From Monarcha castaneiventris obscurior (lineage: Eukaryota; Chordata; Aves; Passeriformes; Monarchidae): a DNA stretch of 64,000 nt. Shown here in pieces: positions 26,301-41,300 of the stretch. The notes below the pieces were generated by a model, which was not told where the DNA came from, made no database searches, and saw nothing but the letters and a program-made list of their open reading frames with translations. The number at the start of each line of letters is the position of its first letter. Positions within the stretch are counted from its first letter, which is position 1. The stretch spans positions 14,234,501 to 14,298,500 of the forward strand of contig JAMPIT010000484.1 in assembly GCA_026261815.1 (NCBI GenBank), given 5' to 3'. A program made the translations under genes and the position numbers.

Positions 26301-29300
26301 GTTTTGGGTTTGTTAATGTAGTAAATAGATAAATAGTGAGGTTTCCAAGATGGAATATGTTTATACTTTTAAAGCTTCTTCCTCCTTCTTCAAGACCTCC
26401 ATTTTCTGCAGTAGAAATAATTTAGTATGACTGGATAGAAAATGCTGCAGTTCCTGTATACGTGACAAAGTGATTTACTGGACATTGGTGGAAAAGTAAA
26501 AATATCAGTTGTTTCAAGCTTCTATTGGGTAAATTGTCTTTAAAAGAACTGTGAAATCTTGATACTGGGTCATTCTCAGCATTTTGTACTCTTGGTATGT
26601 CTAGTGTAACCTTGTAGCTGATAAGAACTCAATAAACAACCCTGTGAAAAAGAAGATAGTTAATGCTGGTTTGTCCCATCCATCTGGTGAATTTCTAGCA
26701 AGGACTCTGAGATTTTCTCCCATCAGGAGAAGTTGATTTATGGCACAAAAAGTGTCACAGTGCTTCATCACCTACAGCTTTAGTGCAGCTTAGAATCAGG
26801 CAACGAAGCCTGGCTTAACTAAGAAGTGCTTAGAAGTCTCCACCCACTGCAGTGTGTTGTTTTGCATAACTGGCAGGCCTTTCACAGGGTGCAAACACTT
26901 TAAAGGAAAGACACAAGAAGAGGAAGCAATAAATGGGTACAACTATGGACTTTTCTTTTAAACTCACCAAGCAAATAAGGAGCGAAAAGTCAGTAACAGC
27001 AGTTGGTAGCAAGAGGACATCAGTTGATGCTCCTGGATGTTCACTCCTGGTTCATCTTCTGCACTCTGGTTTTGTACAGCGGCCTTTAATACAGAACAAA
27101 TAATTCATTAAATGCTATTCCAAACAAAGATAATGGCACAAGAATCTATTTCTGTAAATTCCATGTTTAAAAAACCTGAAGAAAACAAAGTGACTCTTTT
27201 TCCCCCAAACAAAATGAAAAATATCTTTATAGGAGACAAAACTTGGGGGTTTTTTTGGTCAAAATTGCTGCCCACTGACCTGGAAGTAGTTGTGCATGTT
27301 CTCCATGTGCTTACACAATGGCTTTAGTAGATTAACCACACACATAGCAACTTCCTTGGGGGATCTCTGACACAGATGGGAAAAGCCAATATCCTTGTTG
27401 CCTCTTTCCTGCAGCAAACCCAAAAAATTAAAGTTGTTTCATCAGCCTTTCTTGAAAATAACTTCAATTGCTACATCTTAGACTGCTGCCAAGCAGTGCA
27501 ATTCCTGATGTCATACAGGGTCAGAGAGGGTCACAGGGTAGGAAAGCTGGCTACTGCTGAACAAGCACCACCAACTCAGACAAGTGGATAACATTTGACT
27601 AAAATGATAAAACTGATGTGACACACAGCTCTCTCAGAATCATTTAGGTTGGAAAACACCTTTAAGATCAGAGAATCCAACACTTTACTCAAACACAAAG
27701 TGAAGGCAGTCTCTGCACATGGGAATTAAGATAGGTGGAAAAACAAGAACAATGAATATGATGGAGCCCATCAGGTTGCAGTGCATTTCTCAATTTAACA
27801 CAGTGGGACATACATTTACTTTTCTCCTGAAGGCATCAGCAAGGAGTCCCTGCACTAAGGGGGGTTCTAATGCAGAAAAAGCAGAAACATGGATGTAGCA
27901 GCTTCTGCTGGCTGCTACAGCCATCTGGCCTGGCTAAGCTGGGTTGCTTCTTGAACAGCACAGCCAGTCTCCCCAGGGAGGGCTAGGGAAAGGGTCACTT
28001 GAGTTTTGAGGCGACAAGACTCCCTCAGTTAAAAACCCTTTCCTGAGACGTGCAGAGAACCAGATGCTGCCAACACTTCAGCAAGAGCAGTGTACACAAG
28101 TCTCTTTTGAAAGAGCAAGTGCTCCTCTGGCACACAGCTGGGTGTCACACTTCCATTTAACTACCAAATGAAAATAATTCTGAAAAACATTTCTCAGGAA
28201 AGGCCTGGAGGCCCCTGATGTGCTCTGCCTCAGCCCAGGCCTGGATCCATTGCCTGCTGCTGTTCTTGCCTTTGGAAAGGGCACCCTCCTTGTGGAGCCC
28301 GAGGGCAGCACATGCTCCAGCTTCCAGCACAGGTCATCCAGAAGGAAGCAAAGCTCAGCAGGCCCCAGCTGCACAACTTCACAAGCCTGCAATTAAAAGA
28401 ACAGTCAATCCCAGGACCCAGATGTAACTGTAGTGCCTTGAAGCTCAAGTTTACCCTCTCTGTTTCCAGTTATGTCTCCTGGATTTGTTAACCTCAGGAG
28501 GGACTTATTTGGTAGATGACTGGTTTTATGGCTCTCCCATGGCAGGCATGGGGCACTGGTTCTGGTTACTCAAAGCACAAAGCCATCCTGATGCTCTAAA
28601 CAGCTGAGGCAATGTCAGTACAACTTAACTGAGAAAGAACAGATTTATATACATTGACATTGAAAATAAGCTCCTAAGGATAAAAAGAGGTTTAAGGCCA
28701 GACAGTCACAAAATTCACCAAGTAATAGTCAAGAAGTAATTTGAAATAATACCACATAGCCCAAGAGACTTGTCAAACAGTCCTCCAGTTGGCCTGTGAC
28801 CTGCATGCACAGAGACAGCTGTCCTGCAAGGGCAGACCAGGCTGTGCTCCAGCCTGCCATGGCCTTTTGGCATTTTATGCATTTACTGTAGCCTGACAAA
28901 ATGAGACTCCAGATGGACTCAGCCTGCCTACAAAGAGGGTAACAAAATTAAGCACTTCTATTTTCCACAGCCATAGCAATGCAGTTTTATACAAGCTCCC
29001 AGATGATACACAGGTCCCTGCTCACTGAGAGCACCTCCATGACTCCAGTCCCACATTTGTGTTGTTTATGATCCCCTGATGCCTTGAGACACTTGAGTTT
29101 TTGCAATACAGGCTTTACTTTATGTCATAGGTTCTTTTTGATAGGCAATACTTTGTGTATTTACCACCCTATAGCTTACCTGTGCTCAATATTAAAGCCC
29201 CTTTCTTTCCATTAGATCACACATGTTACACAGTGTCTTTCTCTTTTATGCAGTATTTACATTAGATTGCTTTTAACATTGCTACATGACATATCAGCTC

Positions 29301-32300
29301 TTCTCAGGAAAGTCCTTTTTTTTCTCAGTGCCTTGAAGTACCTGGGGCCAAACGCTCTCCTGGTCCCCAGCTCACAGCCCTGCACCAACACATCTTAACA
29401 CCAACCTGCTGTGCACTTCAGTGGAACAGAGAGGGCCAAGGCCTCTGAGAGAGACCATTACACAAAGTGTGGGTTTCAGGCTGTTCCACTCACCTCTGTG
29501 TGCATCTCTGTGTCCAGGACAGACTTGGTGAGCAGCCCACAGTGCAGCACAGTGAACACCTCGAGGTCCAGCTCTCGGAAGTACGGGCGATAGCTCTGCA
29601 GCTGTGCCAGAGGATTTCCTGCCTCTCTATCAGCAGCAGACTGGAAAGGAAATGGCAGGAGAGTGGCCTCTGCAGGGGCAATTTTCAAAATTCTGATGGG
29701 AGGGAGGTGCCAGAAAGCAGAACTGAGCCACTGACTGTGATTAACTTCAGAATGAACAACCCCTCTCTCAAAGCTTTTGTTTATGCTTCTATGGCATCTT
29801 CCCTGTTCTGTCTTCCTTGCAAGTCCCCAGGGCTATGCACCCACCTTGTCCAGCTCAGAGAGCTCAGTATCAGGCTGGTTTCCCTCAGAACTGTCATCTG
29901 CTTGAGAACGATCTGCAGAGCCAGCTTTGCTGCCATCAGCTTTCTTTTTCCTTCCTTAAACAGAAAAACAACTTCAGAATCAAAGGCTACACTGTGCTCA
30001 GCACTGGACAGCACTTGGAGCCAGCATAGGCTGTATTTTAACCAGCACTAAGAAAGCACAGAGCACAGGTCTATAGATGAAGTGCTCCTTCAAAGTACAG
30101 TATCTAAAGTGATGGATCCTTCTCTTGTCTGCAGAACACAGTCAAAACTTTCCTTCTGCCTCAAACACACTTCTACATGACAGGCCCAGACCCTGCACAA
30201 TAGGTTTGGCACAGGAGGTAAAGGCATTCTGATCTGTGGCCTCCTCCAGTTGTTCTCATTGAATGGAATGTGAATTTTTGTCCACTTTGGCTTAAGGCAG
30301 ACATATTCCCAGGAAATGCTAATCTAAACTAGAAATAAATCTAGTCTAGAAACAGAACTAGAGACAGGAAGAAGAAAGCAAATCTGCTTCAGCTTGAAAA
30401 CTGAAAGGCAAGTTCTGTGTCTTCTTTGTGGGAGCTAGCAATGGGAAAGAATGAAGGAAAGATTTCCTTGTGCAGCAGAGCCATGACAAGGTTCCCAAGA
30501 CATTGGTTAGGTACAACCTAAAGCTCAGGGGTTTGCAAGGCAGCTCAAGCCACAGATTCAGTACCAGATGATGCCACAAACCCATCAAAGACAGAACTTA
30601 ATGCTGCAGAAAGTACTTTGGCAGGTGAAATCAATGAGTGAAAGCCCTGGATTTTCACTGTTAAATGCTGTGCACCAGCTTTACCCAAGGAGACAGACCA
30701 TCCAACACCTGTTTGGTGCAGGATATTTTCCTATCTCCACTTCAGCTGCAACAGGAGTCGATGAGGTAAAATTTCAAGCTAGACAGACGTTGCCAAGAAT
30801 TCAGTGCTTTAGGCACACACAAGTGCAATGGCTGCAGTGCAATCTGCCAGTCAATCCCCAGCACATCTGTTTGCTTAAACATTTTGAATTTTCTTTACCA
30901 CTCCTTTTTCTGGCTGGACCAGCAGCATTCATGGATGGTACGGCCTCCGGGGCTTCAGAGTCAAAGGTAGCTGGTGGTGGGACATACCCAGGGGTCACTG
31001 AAAGAGCCAAAATGTAGAAGTTGGGTTAATTCAGTTCCTGAATGACAACATACAGGCCTAATACCTATCTAAAGGAAGTACCATATATTTCATTGTCCTG
31101 GTGAAAATGTGGAATCTGTGCCTGTGAGATAAGTGTAAGAGTTTGTGTGTCTAACGAGCAGTGAGCTGGAATAGCAGTGAGGAGGGGAGCAGTGGAGCAG
31201 ATAAGAGTGCCTGGGATCTGGGCAGGCTATTGGGAGATGGACAAGGTGTGCCAATACTTGGGGGATCTGCAAAAGTTTGTGTTCTTGTGACTCTAGAGTG
31301 TGTAATTTGTGTGCTCCTCACTGAGGAAGTGATTAAGAAGAGCAGTTTGCACTTGGACAAACTGAAAATTACAGCTGTCCATGCATGAACTTTTAGGCCA
31401 CTGTAAAAGTGCAGTGTGTGTTATCATATGCTTCCTCCATTGATGTCTAAAACAATTCCTTTCACTTCACAGCTGGTACAGGCCCAAAATGTACAAATGT
31501 TTCAAATGCTTCATACTCACCTGCCAAGCATTTTCCCAGCACATTCTGCAGCTCTGTGATGTTCTGTAATCGAGTTAGAACTTTCCCCTTCATCTCAGCA
31601 TCCTGTTGCTGGCAGAAGGCATTTACAACCTAGAGATACAAACCAAGCTCACTGAATTAGGGAGATTTGTACCCACGTTGCTACTTTTTCTTTTCTGATT
31701 AACATTCTCAAGTCCTGAATGAACACACAACACAGCACAAGTGGCCTGTGTGACCAGGTTCAGACTGCATGAACAAAGCTCTTCAGAAGCCCATAAGAAC
31801 ATGGATATAATTGGTGCAATCTATAAAAAGAAGATATGTTCTCTCATGTTATCAGAATAACCCCAGCAGGGAACAATCCCACTGACCACTGATGTCCATG
31901 GTCCAAATCTGCATGAAGGCACTGCATTTTACCCTTCTGTCAGCTCACAGAGTTATAGAACAAAGAGTAGAGAGCATCCCCAAGAAAGGAAATTCTACAG
32001 CCTCTCTGGAAGTGGAGCACAACTTTTCTGTTAGGTAACAAAGACCACATGAGAAGACCACAATATTCCCTCCCCTCTGGCTTCCCCTCTCCTGGCTGAC
32101 CAACCTCTACTCTCCCAGGCTTCCCTCATCCCTCCACTCCAGAAGCTGCAGACAAGGCTCTACTCACTTCACGAAACCAGTTGAGAGCATAGAACAGGAG
32201 TGAGCACAGAAATTCACGTTCTTGCTTGGATAGAGAGTCCAGCTTCCCTTCAACCTCCAGGTCAGTCAGGTACAGAGGACAACCTGGCACAGAGCAAGAA

Positions 32301-35300
32301 AAGTCTAGGTTGGACTGTGTGCTACCCATGCTTTGGCCTTTGCATAGACCAAGTCTCTTATCAAAGCCTGGGTCAGTTCCAGTGGCTATTTGGAGTAAGG
32401 CCCATCAGCCACTCCATCCTCAGAGAGAACAACTGTCTCCCCTGCCTCCCTTCCACTTTGTGGGCACAGAGCATCTCAGCCTCCTTCACAAAATGCACAA
32501 TTCTTCCTGCAGCTGGAGGAAATCTGTGCAGATCTGGCACAGGAACAAGGCAGCAGCCAGGCTCTACAGAAAGTCCATTTCCCATACCTAGTAAGGCATC
32601 AATCTCCTCCAGACTTCCACCATTTTGCTCTGCAGTGTAGAGCCTCAGCAACCGGAAACAGGGTGACAGACACAGGGGTGACACTGCCCTGGGGGAAAAA
32701 AAGAAATTGAGTGGGTCTTATGTTTTATATATCTCCAGAATGCCCATCACTTTCCATTATGTCCTGTGTCCTCCCCAGGCCACCTTGCCTATGCCTTCTA
32801 TTTTGCTTCTTGCAAGTCCCAGCAACACAGAGCAGGAATGCACCATGTGGGTTAGAAAAAAAAAATCCCACAAACTAATAACTGGTGATTATGAGTTTTC
32901 TGGAAAAGCATATAAAGGAAGAAAAATGACTGTAATGAACAAAAAATGGGGTCTGATTCATTTCTGGTGGAAACCAACGTTGAGTAATTCAGAAGGAACT
33001 ATAAGAAATTGTGCATAACAGTTATAAGCAGTGGAGGAACCTCCTTCAAAGTTTTGCAGTGTGCCACTGCTCCAATTCTGAGTGAGGAAAATTAACATTT
33101 TTCCATAGATGCATGTGAAATAGCTGTATTTTCTCTCATTTTAAAATGATCATGTCTTTTTAAAGCACAACTAAAATCTCAACAAAATCATATGACAATA
33201 AACTACAAACGATGTGAAGGTGCTAATAAAAAAAGCCTTTTATAACCTTAACAATTCTATGACTCTTATGATTCTTTTAACTTTGATGCCATACTGTTTA
33301 CGTAGGCTTTTCTATATCTTACATGCTTCCTGTTCCATTTGCTAAAGACAATGCCCTTATTTTTCAGTCAAATTTCATTTTTGGCTGCATGTTTGTGGGT
33401 TTAGCACTGTCTCCCAGCACAACTCACCCAAGATCACCTAGCCTCAGCCAGAACAGACTGCCAGCTCCCAAGCAGATTATGCCTTTAAGCCTATCTGAGT
33501 ATGTTTAACATCAAAAAAAGGAGAACACTGGAAACTGGTGAATTCTCTGACCAGCTCCTTATCAGGCACCTGAAGTGCACAAATGAAAACATTTCCTTTA
33601 CCTTTGCAGTCATCCCACAGATAAGTGTCAGAGTACCTTTTACTTTGGTGACTTGCTCCAGCAGTGGCCCTGCCAAGCTCACTCTGTGACACCAATGGCA
33701 AGAGGTTAATGGCAATTGCTTCCTGACTTTGATCTTCATCCAGATTGTACAAGGACTTCACTGGGAACAAGAATGAACTGCAAGGAAAGACAGACAAGGT
33801 CTTGTTGGCAACTTCAGTTCTCAGTGACAGAAACACTACCAATGCTTTAGCTGTGATTAGCATACCCATGCACTGTGGGGCTGAGATCCACCACAAAGTC
33901 ACTGGGAAAGTCCTCCACCAAACTCCTCCCAAACTCGTCCTACAAAAAAAGGAAAAAAAACTTGCTCAGCAAAGGGGCACAAGGAAGAAAGCTCCAACAG
34001 CCAAGGGCTGCCTTTAGAGACAGAGCCAGGAAACATTGCTGAGTGTGCACACCCAATTTCTTCCCTGCTCTTTGGATGTGGGCTTGACTACAAGTTCCAG
34101 AATGATGCAGAGAGGCAGAGCAGCTGGCTGCAAGAGGAAAGCAGCTCACATGTAAAAGGAGTTCCCAGCAGGAAGAAAGAGCTGTCCAGTGGCCTTCACA
34201 AACTTTTCCCTATCACCATAAATACCATTTATTTATTACCATTAATGACTGTGGCTCTTGCAAGATCTTAGGGATCAGATAGTCTTAACAGTCTGACCCA
34301 GAAACCAATTTCAATACTAAGTTTAAAGTTCTGTCAGATTCTATTTTTGTCTATGAATAGGAACAGCATGCTCTGAAATGTCACTTAATTTCCTTTAAAA
34401 GGCTTCCCCACCATCATGTAAAATTTCACATAAAAGAAGCTGTTAAAGCACAATGAGGAATCTGCCATAATCAAAAAAAGCCAAGAGAGCTGAATGAGGA
34501 TTTTGTATCTGACCAATCTCTCACAGAACAAAACAAGTTTCCAGAGTGGAGTGAAATCCTCAAACTGACTCTATCCTGCCAATGTTTAAAAAACATAATT
34601 TTTCTGAAGAATTCATGTAAGTGATTAGGTTCAAACTGCTCTGCAACATACCAGGAGCTGCAAGTCCAAATTGCCCTTCTGCTTCTCAATCAAACTGGCA
34701 AATTCATCGTAGTACAGAGCCAAGACCTCTGGTGTTTGCTCACAGCAGAAGCCCACAAGGTCCAGCAGAGTAGACAGCTGAAAGGAGAGAAAACAGGAGA
34801 GTGCAGAAATGGGTGAGGTAAATGATCCAACTCAAGCTTTTACCTTCAGTCCTTTTTACATTAATTTATTGTGAGGCATATTCAAAGCTTCATGGTGAAT
34901 GTTCTTGAACAGACACAGCTTGAAGAGGGAACATGGGCCTTTAAGAGTCCTCTGCCATGAAATAACACAAAAGAGTCTGCCCAGGATCACCCTTAAAATA
35001 GAGTGCCAGCAGAGAAGAAGGTTCTTCAACAGAAACTAAGGAAAAAGGCTGCTATGCCAATCCTGTACAGCAGAAATACTTCTCTGGATGGCCTGAAAGG
35101 CACAGCTACCAAAGCTGAGAGGATGGCCATGGTCACCTTTGGCTCACTGAAGCAGATTGTCTTGCTTCTTTCTTTGTATTTGAAATAACAGCTGAAGAAT
35201 TTAAATGGCTGAAGTGCTGCTTGTCCTGGTCTAGCAGAGGCAGCACCAGTGGGTGCATTTGTTTCTCCAAAACCATTTTTAATAGACTCTTGGCTCTGCA

Positions 35301-38300
35301 GTCAGCGTACAAGAATCCCAGGCTCAGGAAAGTTAACTCCCAGACCCACAGAGTACTTCAGGTCAGAATGCATTTCCAGTCACCCCTCCTTGCTGACCAC
35401 ATCCTCCCTGTTTCCCACACTGCCCCATTCTTGGTACTCACCTGCCCATCACGCTCACTGTTCAGCTCTGCTCTCTCCAGTGAAGCACCATCTCCTTCAT
35501 TCCTAAAAGCAATTGACAACCTTGCTGTTGTAGCACAAGACTCAGGAGATGGCAAAACCCATCACACACACAAGGTTGTCTCTCCAGAAATTGGAGAATT
35601 ATGCATGAAAAAGATTTCTTTGGAACATATTAGGAAAAGACCTGGTGCTGTTTGGGACTTCTCTTTTAGATTTCCCTAGATTCAAACACAGAGCACCTCA
35701 GGTTATTCAGCCTAGAGTCAGAAGCTGATCTGTAGTCAGTCCACCAGTGTTCCATTTTCTTCCAAGCAGTAGGTCCTGCTGGTGCTGGTCAAGGCATGCA
35801 CAAATAGGCATTAACAAGGAATTTGGGATGCCTTTGAAACCAGCAGCAGGTGAGCAGCACTGCACAGGCTGAAATACCAAACACCACAGTATGCAGAAGA
35901 GAGTTTTAAGTTCCTGGATTTGCCCAAGATGTGCATGAACTCAAAGGCAATGCCCTCCTGTCTTTGTTCCACTGCAGGCCTGAACTGAAAGCCATGTTAA
36001 ATTCATCTTTGCTACATTTTCTCTCACCTTTTTAATGCCACTCTGCCTATCATGGAAACAGCACCAATAATCCCCATTTGTTTGTGGTTGGGAACTGTGC
36101 TGGAGAGCCATTTCCTGATCACCATGTGCATATCATCCTGAAAAGAGACACAGACCATGTCACCACAGAGGTACTTGTGTGCATCACTCACAGTTCTGTT
36201 GGCATCTTCACTTAATGTCATCTCCAAGGGCTACAAGAGGATGGTTTATTGGGATTACAGCTTTGCTGTATGATAATTCTGAAATGAATTTGAGTCCCTG
36301 TGAACTCTGACATTTCCTTTATTATGAAAATACTGGTCACAGATCCAAGTAAGGCTGTAAACAGCATTAGAAGTGATATGGTTTGACTTTGCTCTAACTA
36401 CTACACGGAATATGTAGTGGGTCCAGGTTTCACCTATAATTAATAGAAGAGTATGTTAAAAAATAGCAGATGGTCTTGGAGCCTGTCACACCCTAACAGC
36501 AGCTGCAGAGGTGCACTTCAAAACCCTGTCAACTTCAGGAGGCTGAGGGATGGAGCAGCTTGTGGTGAAGGTCCAAAGACAAACTGTGCACTGCAAGGAC
36601 AAATGCCTAATCCACCTGCAGAGATCCTCATGTCTAAGAGGCACCAGTTTAGAAGAGCCCTTAGAGAAGGCAAAGAGGAAGGTGCCTCTCAGGATACTGA
36701 TTTCTTTGGTGACCTACCCCTAGAGTCTTTGGCATCACTGAGGATAGAGTCAAATTGCCAACCTTGGATCTCCACAGTTACAAACTCTCAGCTCAAAATA
36801 AATTCTAGACACTCCTCCCCTTCTTTTCACAACTTCTGAGGGTGACAGACAGAACATCCTGATGGCAAGTCCTCCTGGGCTGCAAAGTTCCACTGTGCGT
36901 TGCCAAGGCAATTTTCACAAATCACACATTGGGGTGGGAGGTGGGGAAATCACTGAGGAAAGTAGTTCAGAAAGGAGCTAAACCTGCCTTACAACTGGGA
37001 ATTTTGGCAGTGAAGAGCTCCAATTTAACAGGGCGAGTGGGAAGGACTGAAATGACTACAGAAATGCTGTTTTACATGCCACAGACCAATCAGAGGAAGA
37101 GGAAGAGCAGTTTTCCTCTACAGTCTCAAGTCACCATGTGCAAACATACCCACAATTACAAACTACATAGGGACTCAAAGAAAGACAATTAGTCCTAATT
37201 TCTAAGAGCTGAACTTTATGAATGGGAAGATTTTCAACCCAGACATCTCTGTTGTGAAATAAATATCTTTTGAATTATTTATCTGCTATGCTCAAGGATT
37301 CAGAAATCCAGACAAAGGTATCCAATATCACCACTGTTATGCTGCAACTGAGTCACACAAGGCATCCTGTGCAAGATGAAGGTGGATTTAGACAGACTAG
37401 GTTTGACAGCTTCTCGTGTTTAAACCAGAGGCATGAGAGGTGTGAATTCCACCACTTCACAGCAGAGTCCTCTGCACTGTGAAGTTCAGTTCTTCTAACT
37501 AGAGTCTCTGTTGTACAGAATTTAAGTGCCTGAATCAATACAAACATCTTAGGGAAGACACTGAACTGTGCTTTCTGAAGGCTTCTAAGTGATGGAGAAA
37601 CGGAGCTGCTCAAGGAGGCTGCTGAATTTACACTTTTGCAAGCCTTCAAGGCTCAGCTAGACAAAGCAACAATCAACATGACACCATGCTGGTGACAGTC
37701 CCACTTTGACTGGGAGGTTAGATTAGGGACTACCATCAGCACCCTTCCAACAACACATCTAACAACTCTACCTTTCTTAGATGTGCAAGAGAAGGGGACC
37801 TTTCTGGGAAAGATGAGAGGCACACAGTCACTGTGGTAAGCCCTTGATATCAGGGTGGAAATAAGCTGATTTGCAGCCACTTGGGCAGAAGAGAATTTTA
37901 AGCTGAAGGAGATCCTGACATGAACCACTGTTCATAGATGAGGCCAATATTTACTTAACCTAGCAAAAAACCAAGGCACAGCCTGAACAACTTTCTGTTG
38001 TGTCTCTGCTTACCTGAATGTAGCTCCCTTCTTGCTTCTGGCTGAATGCTAAAGTGCTGAGGATGTAGAAAAGCTTCCGGATCTGGCATGGATTCAGTTT
38101 CTGTGTAGAGTCTAAAATGGTCTGTAAGAGAAGCCACAAACTAGCTCAGATGTATCAAGAATCCCTTTCCATATTCTCAAAAATACATGAATTGCCAACC
38201 TCAGGGAAGATAATTAACTTTACCTTTTTTGTACATGCATGAAAAAGCTATACTCAAATTAAACAAATATAAATGCCAAAGTATTGCTCTGGCCTTAATT

Positions 38301-41300
38301 ATGGCAGGTCATTTTATCAGAGGCTGAATGGAAAGAACAATTTGGCTACCATAAGCATTTTGGGAGTGCTCAGGACAAGTGACAGCTGTCTACTTTCTAT
38401 CACAGGTTTGGTCACAGGATTCAAAGTATTCGACAAGCAAGAAATTAAGCAAGTAATTTTCATTTAACAACCAACCAACTAAACAGCAAAAAGTATACAG
38501 TTTTCCCATAGTGTACAATTAAATCACAGGGAACACCAAAATATCAGAGAGGTGTGGGAATACCCACACCCATCCACGTCAAGGCTCTTAAATACAAGCT
38601 GTCCTTAAGCTACAAACCCCCATAGATGGGGAGTGTTCAATGAAAGTACTGTGACATGCTTGCCTTGCTGTTTAGCTCTTCCCTCAATCTCGACTTTTAA
38701 CACTTTTGGAAATAGGCAACTGGGCAGGTCTGACTCTGCTTATCATTCTTAAAACTCAGTAGTCCATTTTTTTTCTCCCCACTGAGTACTTTCTTTTTTT
38801 AAATCTTAGGATATGTCTTCTTCCATCTCTGCAAGCAATTTTCTCTTAGGATTCAAATACTAGCTGAAGTATTATCGGTCTTTCAATAGACAGAATGGGC
38901 AGTCCACAAGGGGGCAGGTTTTTGCCAAGTTTCTGAAATAGCTGATGTAAATAGACATCATTTTCCTTCCATTGTAGGCATCATTCCACACCTGCAATTT
39001 AAGCATTGTCCAGCTAAAAGGAATTGTCTATCTTAATTTCCCCTGTCAAAAAAATCATACAGTCCTATCTTACAGTTCACACTTTGATAGCAGACACCTT
39101 TCACTTCTGACCACCTCATTTCTCCAGACAGAAAAGCTTCACAGGTACAAGCTTCTCCAACAGCTCTGTTTTGGAGAAGCACTGGTGTATTCTGGATCTG
39201 AGGCAAAGCTGTGTAAGGGACCCAAAATCCAGTGTAAACCCAGAAATGCTCATACCTTCACAAAGGTGGCATAGCGCATCAGCAGGGACGTGTGCAGCAC
39301 CACCAAATCCGTGAGCACATCCAGAGAAATGTCCAGCTCTGTCTCACTCCCACTGCACACGTGAGTGACCAAAGCAGTCACAACCTCCTAAGGAAAAGGC
39401 ACCAAAGGAACCACAGTGAAATATCAGAAAATGTCTGCCTCACTCTGCTCATATGAACTAAGTTGATCAAGTACAGATAATCACAGCAGTCTCTGTGCCT
39501 CAGTCACTTGCTACCAGTCTTGCTGTGATTGCTTCCCATCTTCTCCTTGGCCTACTCTTTGGCACAGAACTCTCTCCAAAGGCTTCCAACTGCCTGAAAC
39601 CCTGTCCCCTAAAGGACCATGACAAACACTCTAGAACAAAGTGCAAACCCAAATAAAACAGCTGCCATCCATCACACTGTACCTGCTGGCAGTAGGAGTC
39701 AAAGGCTGCAAAAGCTTGCTTGTACATGCAGCTGCCAAAGGAGACCACAGCTGGGTGTGCTGAGTGCAGGAACGCCTGAGCAAGGGCTAGGATGGAAGGG
39801 AAGAAGTCTTTGATAACCTGAAATACAGACACCATGAAAGAGGAGATTATTGTTGCTTGTTTTCAACACATCCTATATTGAGGAACTCAAAAAAAACCAC
39901 ATGACAGTTACAACAGAGGACATGTGCCTTGGGACAGCGATCTGGACCAAAAATTAAAAAAGAGAAGTACATGTACATAACTGGAAAGGTATAAATAATG
40001 CAGCACAGGGTTAAATCATCATATGACAAGATCTTTGAGAGATAAAAGAGAAACCCAAAGCAGGATCAGCACTGACCGTTGAATGGTTTTGGAAGGCATT
40101 CTGCATCAGCTGCTCTGGCATGCAGCCCAATCGGATTTTGCTCCTCAAGACCCTCTCAGTTTGCTTCCTGTTCCTGGTGTTTGTAGAATGGATTAGCAGC
40201 AAAACTATCAGATCCAGAACCTTTTAGAGGAAATAACCACCACTCATTATGCTGAAATATTAAACAGTCCAGCTAACTCCAAGTCAAAACTTGAAGTCTA
40301 AACTGAGAACAAAAAAAGAGCTCAAAAAGTCCCAACAGTCACAACTGCAGAAAAACCTTATGAGTCCAACAGGACAGAACTAAAGCAGGATAACTCTGTC
40401 TTTTGACATTAGGAAGGGATGAACCAAGGGTTACAAAGAAAATGGATGGTTGTTATAGTCAGAACAAGTCCAATACCAAAAGAACCACCCATGAAACATC
40501 ACTGGCAGATTTTGATCCAACCACAAAAATCTCTTCATTTACAACCATGAAGAAAGCCTTGAGAACACCAGCAGAAGAGGACAGTCCCAGAGCAGAAGTA
40601 TTACCTTATGGTCAGACACAGATGTGCTGCTCTCAATAGCCTGAGAGAAAAAGAAACAAGCAAGCTGTTAAGCTACAGTACAATACTATATTCCAAAACC
40701 GAATCAAAAAAGGTAGACACCAAACATCTGTGACACCCTGCTCACAGATTTCTCTCCTCTACAACAGGATACCTATCCAAGTCAGCAAACTGGATCTTGC
40801 CAACAACAGAGAATCCAGAAAGCATTCCAAAAAATAGCTAAAAATTGAGTTTGATCAAGGATACTCTCAAAAAACATCAGGATTGAGAAAGGAACTGAAG
40901 TACTGAGTAATGAAAGAGTGAGAGCAAGAAACAGTCTCATGGTTTACACTGAAATGCAATTTAAAATTAAATTTGGCACAATACCAGCCAATATTGATTT
41001 TCAAGCACCTTAGGCTTCACACAGCTCAGTCTCAATATATGGGTATACATTTTTCCTCTCTTGCAGAATGAAATCTGTATGGGTAAAATGAAGGGCTAAC
41101 ATTTGCCTTTTAATATCACATTTGATTACAAGAAGGGCTCAGGCTCAATCAAGGACCCCAATTAAATAAGGAAAAAAGGACTGAAGCATGTATCTTACCT
41201 TAATCCATGCTTCAGAGACATCCTTCTGAAATCTCACAGCTAACTTGATCACATCAAAAAGTAGCTTCACACAATTCTGGCTCGTGGTTACTTGGCTCAG

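Noticed and set aside
20883..26725. One provirus bounded by the two LTR-like repeats
   Set aside because: The interval holds four FANCD2 exons in correct order and no retroviral coding sequence, and the repeats are diverged from each other.
29467..30051. 194-residue plus-strand open frame
   Set aside because: It is antisense to two FANCD2 exons and the intron between them.
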